From the NCBI GenBank assembly GCA_048498995.1, contig JBEHWX010000059.1, forward strand, positions 1 through 36,890: a stretch of 36,890 nt of DNA, in the 5' to 3' direction. The notes beneath the pieces are model-generated. The model worked only from the letters and a program-made list of their open reading frames with translations. It was not told the DNA's origin and made no database searches. Shown one piece after another: positions 25,612 through 33,275 of the stretch. The position numbers and the translations under genes were made by a program. The first letter of the stretch is position 1; every line of letters begins with the position of its first letter. Origin of the DNA: JBEHWX01 sp048498995 (lineage in GTDB: Bacteria; Bacteroidota; Ignavibacteria; OLB7).

Positions 25612-26103
25612 ATGATGGCGATTCACTTCTTCGACGCGCGCGAGCACCTGGAGGAGGAAGCCCTCGGCGCGATGCTGGCCGCGGCCGGCGATCTCGACGA
25701 CGACATGCTGGAGGCGACGCTCGAGCGCTACGCCGGCCAGGAGCGGGCGCGGCTGATCGGCGCGCTCGACGAGCAAGGGGAGCTGCTCGGCCTGCTCGGG
25801 ATCGAGATGGCGCCCGATGTCTCGGGGACCATCCTTCACCTGTATGTCCATCCCGCCGCGCGCCGCCGCGGCGTTGGGGGCGGTCTGCTGCGCGCCGCCA
25901 TTTCGATGCTGACGCCGCTCCGGATCGACGCGCGCTGCGCCGAGGATCGGGTCCCATTCTTCGAGCGGGTCGGTTTCAGCTCGCGGATCGTCGGCGCGGT
26001 CCCACCCGGCAGGCTTCTCTACGGCGTCCGCTGGGAGCGGCCGATGCCGGGGGGCGGGGCCGGTGATGATCATGGCGATGAGGATGGCGACGGAGATCGT
26101 TGA
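25612..26103 (+). CDS. GNAT-family N-acetyltransferase
   Basis: A 163-residue cytoplasmic protein with the GNAT fold. The acetyl-CoA signature is RRRGVGGGLL (residues 84-93), preceded by the core strand TILHLYVHP and followed by FFERVGFSSR, typical of the family's last strand and helix. An acidic tail (DDHGDEDGDGD) closes the protein. The acceptor is unknown. AGAGGAG at 25601-25607 gives a good ribosome-binding site for the tandem ATGs at 25612 and 25615; 25615 has the better spacing, 25612 is given here. Probably cotranscribed with the upstream amine oxidase gene. Confidence 0.85.
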   Translation: MMAIHFFDAREHLEEEALGAMLAAAGDLDDDMLEATLERYAGQERARLIGALDEQGELLGLLGIEMAPDVSGTILHLYVHPAARRRGVGGGLLRAAISMLTPLRIDARCAEDRVPFFERVGFSSRIVGAVPPGRLLYGVRWERPMPGGGAGDDHGDEDGDGDR

Positions 26104-26199
26104 TAGCGGGGCTCAGCCGGGTGCCGGGGAATCCCGATATTTGCCGGCTCAGGATTCGGACATCGGTTCGAACATCAACCAGAAGACATTCGCACAGCG

Positions 26200-27594
26200 A
26201 TGAATAACAGGATCGAACGTGATACGATGGGGGAGATCGAGGTGCCGGCCGACCGGTACTACGGCGCGCAGACCGCCCGCTCCCTGCACAACTTCAAGAT
26301 CGGCGGAGACCGCTTCCCGCGTGAGATGATCCGCGCGCTCGGCATCCTGAAGAAGGCCGCGGCCATCACCAACCAGGAGCTTGGGCTGATGCCGGCCGAG
26401 AAGGCAGACCTGATCGTCCGCGCCGCCGACGAGGTGATCGATGGCCGCCTGGACGAGCATTTCCCGCTGGTGATCTGGCAGACCGGCAGCGGCACCCAGA
26501 CGAACATGAACGCCAACGAGGTGATCTCCAACCGCGCCATCGAGATGGCCGGCGGCGAGCTCGGCTCCAAGAAGCCGATCCACCCGAACGACGACGTCAA
26601 CAAGGCGCAGTCCTCCAACGACACGTTCCCGACGGCGATGCACATCGCCGCGGCCGAGCGGGTGGTGCGCCACCTGGTGCCGCGCGTCCGCTCGCTGCGC
26701 GATACGTTCGCGGCCAAGAGCGCCGAGTTCATGAACGTGGTGAAGATCGGCCGCACCCACCTGATGGATGCCACGCCGCTGACGCTCGGCCAGGAGATCT
26801 CCGGCTGGGTGCAGCAGCTGGACAACGATCTGAAGCGGATCGAGTTCGCGCTGGACGGGCTCTACGAGCTGGCCCTCGGCGGCACCGCGGTCGGCACCGG
26901 CCTGAACACGCATCCGGAGTTCGCCGAGCGCGCCGCCGCCCGGATCGCCGAGATCAGCGGGCTGCCGTTCCGGAGCGCGCCGAACAAGTTCGAGGCGCTC
27001 GCCGCGCACGACGCGCTCGTGTTCGCCTCCGGCGCGCTCAAGACGCTTGCCTCCTCACTGATGAAGATCGCCAACGATGTCCGCTGGCTTGCCTCCGGCC
27101 CGCGCAGCGGCATCGGCGAGATCTCGATCCCGGAGAACGAGCCGGGGAGCTCGATCATGCCCGGCAAGGTGAACCCGACCCAGTCGGAGGCGATGACGAT
27201 GGTCTGCGCCCAGGTGATCGGCAACGACGTGGCGATCAACGTCGGCGGCATGTCCGGCAACTTCGAGCTGAACGTCTTCAAGCCGGTGATCATCTTCAAC
27301 TTCCTCAACTCGGTCCGTCTGCTGGGAGATGCCTGCGAGAGCTTCAACGAGCACTGCGCGGTCGGCCTGGAGCCGAACCCGGAGGGGATCAGGAAGCACC
27401 TGGAAAACTCGCTGATGCTGGTCACGGCGCTGAATCATCACATCGGCTACGACAACGCGGCCAAGATCGCCAAGAAGGCGCACAAGGAGGGGACGACCCT
27501 CCGCCAGGCGGCGCTCGATCTGGGGCTGCTCACCGACGAGCAGTTCACCGACTGGGTCCGTCCGGAGAAGATGATCGGTCCCGAGGCGCACTGA
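26200..27594 (+). CDS. fumC: Fumarate hydratase, class II
   Basis: A 464-residue enzyme that hydrates fumarate to malate in the TCA cycle. The signature GSSIMPGKVNP carries the catalytic Ser318, at the same number as in E. coli FumC. GRTHLMDATPLTLGQE carries the paired His (187 here). The active-site segment TGSGTQTNMNANEVISNRA and the C-terminal LVTALNHHIGYDNAAKIAKKA are also typical. The length and all three conserved regions separate it from argininosuccinate lyase and aspartase. ATG at 26200; no clear Shine-Dalgarno. A 12-bp repeat array begins 12 bases past its stop codon. Confidence 0.97.
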   Translation: MNNRIERDTMGEIEVPADRYYGAQTARSLHNFKIGGDRFPREMIRALGILKKAAAITNQELGLMPAEKADLIVRAADEVIDGRLDEHFPLVIWQTGSGTQTNMNANEVISNRAIEMAGGELGSKKPIHPNDDVNKAQSSNDTFPTAMHIAAAERVVRHLVPRVRSLRDTFAAKSAEFMNVVKIGRTHLMDATPLTLGQEISGWVQQLDNDLKRIEFALDGLYELALGGTAVGTGLNTHPEFAERAAARIAEISGLPFRSAPNKFEALAAHDALVFASGALKTLASSLMKIANDVRWLASGPRSGIGEISIPENEPGSSIMPGKVNPTQSEAMTMVCAQVIGNDVAINVGGMSGNFELNVFKPVIIFNFLNSVRLLGDACESFNEHCAVGLEPNPEGIRKHLENSLMLVTALNHHIGYDNAAKIAKKAHKEGTTLRQAALDLGLLTDEQFTDWVRPEKMIGPEAH

Positions 27595-27606
27595 TCCCGC
27601 CGCCGC

Positions 27607-27666
27607 GGGAAAGCCGCGGGGAAAGCCGCGGGGAAAGCCGCGGGGAAAGCCGCGGGGAAGGCCGCG
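27607..27666. repeat. 12-bp tandem repeat, 5 copies
   Basis: Four perfect copies of gggaaagccgcg (27607-27654) and one with a single change (gggaaggccgcg, 27655-27666). It begins 12 bases past the fumC stop codon. Its non-coding setting and lack of flanking mobile-element signs make it a simple minisatellite. Confidence 0.95.
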
Positions 27667-27747
27667 GCCGCTCCGGTGCTCCCCCGAGCCAAGGGATACT
27701 CCCGGCGCGGTGGGACGTTCCCGATCCGATATCACGATTCCGTCACC

Positions 27748-27787
27748 GACGAGGCATGCCACGCAGAGTGGCATGCCTCGTTTCGTT
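27748..27787 (+). terminator. Intrinsic terminator downstream of fumC
   Basis: GAGGCATGCCAC (27751-27762) pairs perfectly with GTGGCATGCCTC (27768-27779) around GCAGA, with two further pairs plus a G-T outside, followed by tttcgtt. It lies about 155 bases past the fumC stop codon, beyond the repeat array. Confidence 0.85.
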
Positions 27788-27971
27788 CATGGAGATCTCG
27801 ACGGGGAACGGATGCCAGGATCGAAACGGCAAGGGGCGGGAACGGCGTAGGATTCAGCGTGATTTCGTGATGGCACGGTTCTGGTGATCGCTACGTCGGG
27901 GTTGAATATCCCCGAACCGTAACGATGTCCCCCGGCACAGCACAGATATCAGACCATCGAGGCAGGGAATC

Positions 27972-29264
27972 ATGAAGAACAGCTTTGTCAGCAGAGACCG
28001 CGGTCCCCGCGTTGCCTATATCTCGTCCTACGCTCCGCAGCAGTGCGGGCTGGCCACATTCACGCAGGATCTGGCGGTGGCCACGGTGGACCAGGTAGGG
28101 CCGGAGAACGTGAACGTGCTGGCCGTCAGCGAAACGCCGAACGCCTTTCTCTATCCGAGCGAGGTCGCGCTCAGGATTCCGCGCAACAGCCGGAATGCCT
28201 TCCGCGCCGCGGCCGACTTCATCAACGCTTCCGGCGTCGACGCGGTCTGCGTGCAGCATGAGTTCGGTCTGTTCGGCGGGGAGGAGGGGAGCCATATCCT
28301 CGACCTGATGCGCGCCGTGCGCAAGCCGGTGGTGACCGCGCTCCACACGGTGCTGGCCGAGCCGGAGCCGGCCTACCGTCAGCGGACGATCGAGCTGATC
28401 GAGGCCTCCAGCGCCGTCGTGGGCCTTACGCCGCGCGCCGTCTCGCTGCTGTGCAAGACCTACAGCGCCCCGATCGAGAAGATTCACCTGATTCCCCACG
28501 GCATCCCGGACTTCACCTTCGCCAACCCGGAGCTCCACAAGCGTCGCTTCGGCATCGAGGGGCGGACCGTGATCATGACCTTCGGGCTGATCGGGCCGAG
28601 CAAGGGGATCGAGGATATGATCGAGGCGATGCCGGCGATCGTCGCCGCGCATCCGAACGTGCTCTACATGATCGTCGGCGCCACGCATCCCGGCGTGAAG
28701 GCGCATCAGGGAGAAGAATACCGGATGCGGCTCCAGCGCCGCGTCAAGGAGCTCGGGCTCGAGGAGAACGTGGTGTTCCACGACAAGTATCTCGAGCGCG
28801 ACGAGCTGCGGGAGTATCTCCAGGCCTGCGACATCTACGTTACGCCGTATCCGAACCGCGACCAGATCTCCAGCGGAACGCTCGCTTACGCCGCCGGCAT
28901 GGGACGCGCCGTGGTCGCCACCCGCTATTGGTACGCCTGCGACCTGCTCGGCGATGATCGTGGCCGCCTCGTCGATTTCCGCTCCCCGTCGGAGCTCTCG
29001 CGCGCCATCATCGAGCTGGCCGGCGACGAGGAGGCACGCCTGACGATGGGGCGCCGCGCCTTCGAGTACTGCCAGCGGATGACCTGGGGAAATGTCGCGG
29101 CCGATTACGTGAAGCTCTTCGAGGATCTCCGCGTTCCGGAGCGTCCGCGCCTGTTCGTCCGTCAGACCACCTCGCCGGTCCGGAGCACGACGACCGCGGA
29201 GCCGCGCCTGTTCTGGCACACGAGCCAGGGAAGCATGCAGGGTGGGGCCCGCCAGCAGATGTGA
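27972..29264 (+). CDS. GT4-type glycosyltransferase (first gene of the mannoside locus)
   Basis: A 430-residue GT-B-fold enzyme. The N-terminal domain opens with RVAYISSYAPQQCGLATFTQ, a sugar-transferase segment, and has VCVQHEFGLFGG. The C-terminal nucleotide-sugar domain runs from VIMTFGLIGPSKGIEDMIEA to PYPNRDQISSGTLAYAAGMG. The classic E-x7-E pair of GT4 is replaced there (Q/S/Y positions). There is no signal peptide and no membrane helix. Start at the ATG at 27972. As the first of five same-strand carbohydrate genes it probably transfers a sugar in synthesis of the glycan handled by the two GH130 enzymes; donor and acceptor are not known. Confidence 0.88.
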   Translation: MKNSFVSRDRGPRVAYISSYAPQQCGLATFTQDLAVATVDQVGPENVNVLAVSETPNAFLYPSEVALRIPRNSRNAFRAAADFINASGVDAVCVQHEFGLFGGEEGSHILDLMRAVRKPVVTALHTVLAEPEPAYRQRTIELIEASSAVVGLTPRAVSLLCKTYSAPIEKIHLIPHGIPDFTFANPELHKRRFGIEGRTVIMTFGLIGPSKGIEDMIEAMPAIVAAHPNVLYMIVGATHPGVKAHQGEEYRMRLQRRVKELGLEENVVFHDKYLERDELREYLQACDIYVTPYPNRDQISSGTLAYAAGMGRAVVATRYWYACDLLGDDRGRLVDFRSPSELSRAIIELAGDEEARLTMGRRAFEYCQRMTWGNVAADYVKLFEDLRVPERPRLFVRQTTSPVRSTTTAEPRLFWHTSQGSMQGGARQQM

Positions 29265-29287
29265 GATGATCGGCCGCCCGAAGCGCG

Positions 29288-29320
29288 CGCGCGACCGTTT
29301 TCCCGACGGCCGCGCGTTTG
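29288..29320 (+). terminator. Terminator-like hairpin after the first glycosyltransferase gene
   Basis: CGCGCGACCG (29288-29297) pairs with CGGCCGCGCG (29307-29316) with a single A-C mismatch, followed by TTTG. It starts 24 bases past the stop codon, so the second glycosyltransferase gene may have its own promoter. Confidence 0.55.
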
Positions 29321-29372
29321 CATGCGGCGCGGTGAGGATCGTACATGAGGATGGCACGCCCCATGCGGGCAT

Positions 29373-29428
29373 GCCTGAGGTGGTTCGCCTGAGGTGGTTC
29401 GCTTGACGCGGTCCGCCTGACGTGGCTC
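29373..29428. repeat. 14-bp tandem repeat, 4 copies, partly degenerate
   Basis: GCCTGAGGTGGTTC occurs at 29373-29386 and 29387-29400, followed by GCTTGACGCGGTCC and GCCTGACGTGGCTC to 29428. The non-triplet unit lies in intergenic DNA. Confidence 0.85.
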
Positions 29429-29630
29429 GCACGACATCCCGCGACCGCACCCGGCCGCGGCGACGCCGTGCGTGCATCGATGCCGCCCGGCTCCGGAGGC
29501 CCGAGACTCGCGGAGCCCGGGAGCGTTGGCGCGTGGAATCCGGAGCTCGAATCTCCACGCCGGTGCTCCCCCGGACCGGCCGGCGACGGTACGACGTGAG
29601 CAACGATTGATCGACTCAAAGGAGCTCAGA

Positions 29631-30809
29631 TTGCGCATCGCGATGCTCGCCCCGATTGCCTGGCGCACCCCTCCACGGCACTACGGTCCGTGGGAGCGTG
29701 TGACGTCGCTTCTTACCGAGGCATTGCTGGCGCGCGGCGTCGACGTGACGCTGTTCGCCACGGCCGATTCCGCCACGCGCGGCACGCTGCGCGCCGTGGC
29801 GCCGGCCGGCTACGAGGAGGATCCCTCCGTCGACGCCAACGTCTGGCGCTCGCTCCATATCGCCCAGGTATTCGAGAGCGCGGCGGAGTTCGATCTCATC
29901 CATAATCAGTTCGATTTCATCCCCCTCAGCTACAGCCGTCTGGTCGCCACGCCGGTGGTCACGACCATCCACGGCTTTTCCTCCCCACGTATCCTCCCCG
30001 TCTACCGCGAATACGCGGACACGACCGATTATGTCTCGATCAGCGACGCCGATCGCGCGCCGGATCTGGAGTATATCGCCACGATCCATCACGGCATCGA
30101 CGTCGAGAGCTTCACGCCGCGCCGCGAGCCGGGCGACTATCTTCTCTATTTCTCGCGCATTCATCCCGACAAGGGAGCACGCGAGGCGGTGGAGGTGGCG
30201 CGCCGCACCGGCCAGCGTCTGATGATGGCCGGGATCGTGCACGATCGGGAATATTTCGAGCGATGGGTCGAGCCGTTCCTTGACGACGAAACGATCGTCT
30301 ACCTCGGGAGCGTCGGGCCCGATCGGCGCGATGAGCTCCTGGGAGGCGCGCGCGCGCTCCTCCATCCGATCGGCTTCCGCGAGCCGTTCGGACTTTCGGT
30401 GGTCGAGGCGATGGCCTGCGGCACCCCGGTGATCGCCTTCGACAAGGGGAGCATGCCGGAGATCATCCGGGATGGGGTGGACGGGTTCCTGGTCGATGAC
30501 GTCGAGGAGATGATCGACGCGCTGGCCGGGGTCGACGCGCTCGACCGGCGGCAGCCGCGCGCGCGAGTAGAGGAGTGCTTCAGCGCCGACCGCATGGCGC
30601 GCGACTACATCGCGGTCTACGAGCGCATGCTGGAGCGGGGGCCGAAGCGCGCCTCGCGTGGCAAGGCATCGAGAGCCGAGGTTTCGTGTGTCGGCGCGGC
30701 GGCTGCCGACGCCGCGCAAACCGATGTGGCGGGCGCCGATGCAGCGCAAACCGATGCAGCGCAAACCGATGCCGCGCATGGCGTGGAGGGACGCTCCGTT
30801 GGGAATTGA
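29631..30809 (+). CDS. GT4 glycosyltransferase with TTG start
   Basis: A 392-residue GT-B glycosyltransferase. It has the classic retaining-GT4 C-terminal motif EPFGLSVVEAMACGTPVIAF (E251 and E259, E-x7-E) and an N-terminal segment RIAMLAPIAWRTPPRHYGPW. The start is TTG at 29631, because AAAGGAG (29618-29624) precedes it by six bases and the protein then begins exactly at the first GT-B strand; the next ATG (29643) is too far from that site. The last 40 residues form a low-complexity tail with tandem A-A-Q-T-D repeats encoded by 15-bp units. The GH130 gene starts 16 bases after its stop codon, so cotranscription is likely. Confidence 0.88.
   Translation: MRIAMLAPIAWRTPPRHYGPWERVTSLLTEALLARGVDVTLFATADSATRGTLRAVAPAGYEEDPSVDANVWRSLHIAQVFESAAEFDLIHNQFDFIPLSYSRLVATPVVTTIHGFSSPRILPVYREYADTTDYVSISDADRAPDLEYIATIHHGIDVESFTPRREPGDYLLYFSRIHPDKGAREAVEVARRTGQRLMMAGIVHDREYFERWVEPFLDDETIVYLGSVGPDRRDELLGGARALLHPIGFREPFGLSVVEAMACGTPVIAFDKGSMPEIIRDGVDGFLVDDVEEMIDALAGVDALDRRQPRARVEECFSADRMARDYIAVYERMLERGPKRASRGKASRAEVSCVGAAAADAAQTDVAGADAAQTDAAQTDAAHGVEGRSVGN
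30711..30770 (+). repeat. 15-bp coding repeat at the 3' end of the GT4 gene
   Basis: Units GCCGCGCAAACCGAT (30711-30725) and GCAGCGCAAACCGAT (30741-30755 and 30756-30770) encode A-A-Q-T-D. The unit is a multiple of three, so length changes would keep the frame. Confidence 0.85.
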
Positions 30810-30825
30810 TTTCGGGAGGATGATG

Positions 30826-31761
30826 ATGCGATATCCGATCGTACATCGCCATGAGGGGAATCCGATCCTGACGCGGGATCACGTTCCCTATCCGGTGGTG
30901 ACGGTACACAATGCCGGCGTGGCCCGGCACGACGGCCGGTACGTGATGCTCTTCCGCTCGCACCGGCACAACGGCCGCTCGATCATCGGCCTGGCCGAGA
31001 GCGACGACGGCTACGACTTCACCGTGCACCCGGAGCCGTTCCTGGTGCCGGCGGCCGAGGGGATCTTCGCCGAGTACGAGGAGTACGGCGTGGAGGACCT
31101 TCGGATCTGTCCGATCGACGGCGAATATCTGCTCACCTACAGCGCCTATTCACGCCACGGCGTCCGGGTGGCGCTGGCCCGCACGCGGGATTTCCGGAGC
31201 GTGGAGCGCGTGGCGCTGATCACCGAGGCGGACTACCGGAACGTGGTGATCTTTCCGGAGAAGATCGGCGGCCGTTGGGCCCGGCTCGATCGGCCCCATT
31301 CGGAGATATCTCCCTGGTCGATCTGGATCTCCTATTCTCCCGATCTGATCCACTGGGGAGATTCGCGGCTGGTGATGAAGCCGGTGCAGTATCACTGGGA
31401 CGAGATGAAGATCGGGCCGGGGGCGACCCCGATCCGGACCGATCGGGGCTGGCTCCACATCTATCACGGCGTCTTCCCGACCATGGACGGCTCGGTCTAT
31501 CGGCTCGGCGTGGCGCTGCACGATCTGGAGGATCCCTCCCGCGTGATCGCGGTCGCCGACGAGTTCATCCTGCAGCCGGAGGCGCCGTGGGAGCTGGTGG
31601 GCTACGTGCACAACGTGGTCTTCACCTGCGGCGCGGTGCCGGAGGAGGATGGGACGGTGAAGATCTACTGGGGAGGAGCCGACACGGTGATGTGCGTCGG
31701 CACGGCGCGGATCGACGATCTGGTCGATCTCTGTCTTGAATCGTCGAGGCCGGCGCTGTGA
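30826..31761 (+). CDS. GH130-family mannoside phosphorylase/mannosidase, short form
   Basis: A 311-residue five-bladed beta-propeller enzyme of GH130, the family of beta-mannoside phosphorylases and beta-1,2-mannosidases. Markers are HEGNPILTRDHVPYPVVTVH at the N terminus, YEEYGVEDLRI with the likely acid Asp91, and VVIFPEKIGGRWARLDRP. GWLHIYHGVFPTM and FTCGAVPEEDGTVKIYWGG follow near the C terminus. The length fits the phosphorylase subfamilies, but the phosphate-binding residues need alignment. There is no signal peptide, so it is cytoplasmic. Of three tandem ATGs (30820, 30823, 30826) the last has the best spacing to GGAGG (30815-30819). It ends in a GTGA overlap with the next reading frame. 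Confidence 0.92.
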   Translation: MRYPIVHRHEGNPILTRDHVPYPVVTVHNAGVARHDGRYVMLFRSHRHNGRSIIGLAESDDGYDFTVHPEPFLVPAAEGIFAEYEEYGVEDLRICPIDGEYLLTYSAYSRHGVRVALARTRDFRSVERVALITEADYRNVVIFPEKIGGRWARLDRPHSEISPWSIWISYSPDLIHWGDSRLVMKPVQYHWDEMKIGPGATPIRTDRGWLHIYHGVFPTMDGSVYRLGVALHDLEDPSRVIAVADEFILQPEAPWELVGYVHNVVFTCGAVPEEDGTVKIYWGGADTVMCVGTARIDDLVDLCLESSRPAL

Positions 31762-31805
31762 TCCGGCCGGCGCTCGAGGGGAACGCAGAAGCTCAACGCA
31801 GTTCG

Positions 31806-33275
31806 ATGGAAGTCACGACATCACGGTTTCACGTCAGGCGACGCGCCGAGCGCTTCCTTCCGGAGCACACGCGCGTCATCACGAAGTTCTATCGGCCGGG
31901 GGGAGACCGTCGGCTCGGGCATGTCATCGACCGGGTGCTCGGCCTGAGCGACGAGACGGTGATCGCCGAGCTCGATCGGATCTTCCAGGAGTTCGGGCAT
32001 AGGCACCGCCGGTTCCGGGACTCGCTGCTGAAGCACTTCCGGATGATCGCCCCGCATCTGCCGGAGGGAGTCGCGCTCTCGCCGGAGCGGGAGCTTCTGC
32101 TCGGCGCCTTCTTCACCCATGAGTACGCCATCAGCGCGGCCGCGATGTTCAACCCGTCGATCGTGCCGCACCCGGATCAGAGCGCCGTGGAGGATGGGGC
32201 GCTCCGCTTCATCATGAGCTTCCGCGCCGTCGGGGAGGGGCATCTCTCCTCGGTCGAGTTCCGCAGTGGCGTGATCGATCGCGGCGGCGTGATCGCGTTC
32301 GATCCGGTGAGCCCCTACATCGAGATCCCGGAAGTCCAGGTCGACTCGCGCTACGAGAAGAAGCTCTTCGGCCTGAAGATCGCCGAGATGGGAGGGCACG
32401 ACGAGCTGACCGCCTGCGTGCTCGACCGGCTCCCTGAGGAGTTCACGATCGGCGATCTGCGCGAGACGATCGACCGGATCCGTCACGAGCGCGCCCTGCA
32501 TGCCGATTCCGGGAGCGACACGCTCGGCGGCATGCTCTGGCTGGCCACCTCGAACTATACCGTCAGCTTTCCGGAGGAGCACGGCATCTCCGAGCGGGTG
32601 CTCTTTCCGGTCTCCGAAAACGAGAGCCGCGGCATCGAGGATGCCCGCTTCGTCCGCTTCGTCGATGACGACGGCGAGGTCACCTATTACGCGACCTACA
32701 CCGCGTACAACGGCTTCCGCATTCTGCCGCAGTTGATCGAGACGCGCGACTTCATGACGTTCAAGGTCTTGACGCTCAACGGCAACGCCGTGGTCGACAA
32801 GGGGATGGCGCTCTTTCCGCGGAGGGTCGGCGGGGCCTACGTGATGCTCGGCCGGCAGGACGGGGAGAACAACTACATCATGTTCTCCGAGCATCTTCAT
32901 TTCTGGCAGGAGACGATCCCGCTGCAGCGACCGGAGGAGCCGTGGGAGTTCATCCAGATCGGCAACAACGGGTCGCCGATCGAGACGAGCCACGGGTGGC
33001 TGGTGCTGACGCACGGCGTGGGGGCGATGCGCAAATACTGCATCGGCGCGCTCCTGCTTGATCTCGACGACCCGACGCGCGTGATCGGCCGGCTGCGCGA
33101 GCCGCTGATTGCGCCGGACACGCAGGAACGCGAAGGATATGTTCCGAACGTCGTCTATACGTGCGGCGCGATGATCCACGGCGATGACCTGATCATCCCC
33201 TACGCGATGTCGGATTCGGTCTCCGGCATCGCGACGATCCCCATGACCGAGCTTCTGTCGCAACTGAGCTCATGA
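31806..33275 (+). CDS. GH130-family protein, long form with N-terminal helical extension
   Basis: A 489-residue GH130 protein. About 150 residues precede the propeller and are mainly helical (HVIDRVLGLSDETVIAELDR). The propeller then has NYTVSFPEEHGISERVLFP, the likely acid in SRGIEDARFVRF (Asp279), ALFPRRVGGAYVMLGRQDGE and VPNVVYTCGAMIHGDDLI. The extension separates it from the short GH130 next door, so the two probably have different jobs. The frame begins at a GTG at 31758 that overlaps the previous stop, but the first residues are not family-like, so the ATG at 31806 is used; both are possible. No signal peptide. It overlaps the next gene by ATGA at 33272-33275. Confidence 0.9.
   Translation: MEVTTSRFHVRRRAERFLPEHTRVITKFYRPGGDRRLGHVIDRVLGLSDETVIAELDRIFQEFGHRHRRFRDSLLKHFRMIAPHLPEGVALSPERELLLGAFFTHEYAISAAAMFNPSIVPHPDQSAVEDGALRFIMSFRAVGEGHLSSVEFRSGVIDRGGVIAFDPVSPYIEIPEVQVDSRYEKKLFGLKIAEMGGHDELTACVLDRLPEEFTIGDLRETIDRIRHERALHADSGSDTLGGMLWLATSNYTVSFPEEHGISERVLFPVSENESRGIEDARFVRFVDDDGEVTYYATYTAYNGFRILPQLIETRDFMTFKVLTLNGNAVVDKGMALFPRRVGGAYVMLGRQDGENNYIMFSEHLHFWQETIPLQRPEEPWEFIQIGNNGSPIETSHGWLVLTHGVGAMRKYCIGALLLDLDDPTRVIGRLREPLIAPDTQEREGYVPNVVYTCGAMIHGDDLIIPYAMSDSVSGIATIPMTELLSQLSS

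Larger units (their letters stand above)
27595..27971. other. Intergenic region after fumC
   Basis: No coding frame is supported. It holds the 12-bp repeat array (27607-27666), the fumC-side terminator (27748-27787) and a small inverted repeat CGGGG-N8-CCCCG (27897-27914) upstream of the glycosyltransferase gene. I found no confident promoter for that gene. Confidence 0.5.
29265..29630. other. Intergenic region between the two glycosyltransferase genes
   Basis: No coding frame is supported. It carries a terminator-like hairpin at its left end and the degenerate 14-bp repeat array in the middle. The strong ribosome-binding site AAAGGAG (29618-29624) for the next gene is at its right end. Confidence 0.5.
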
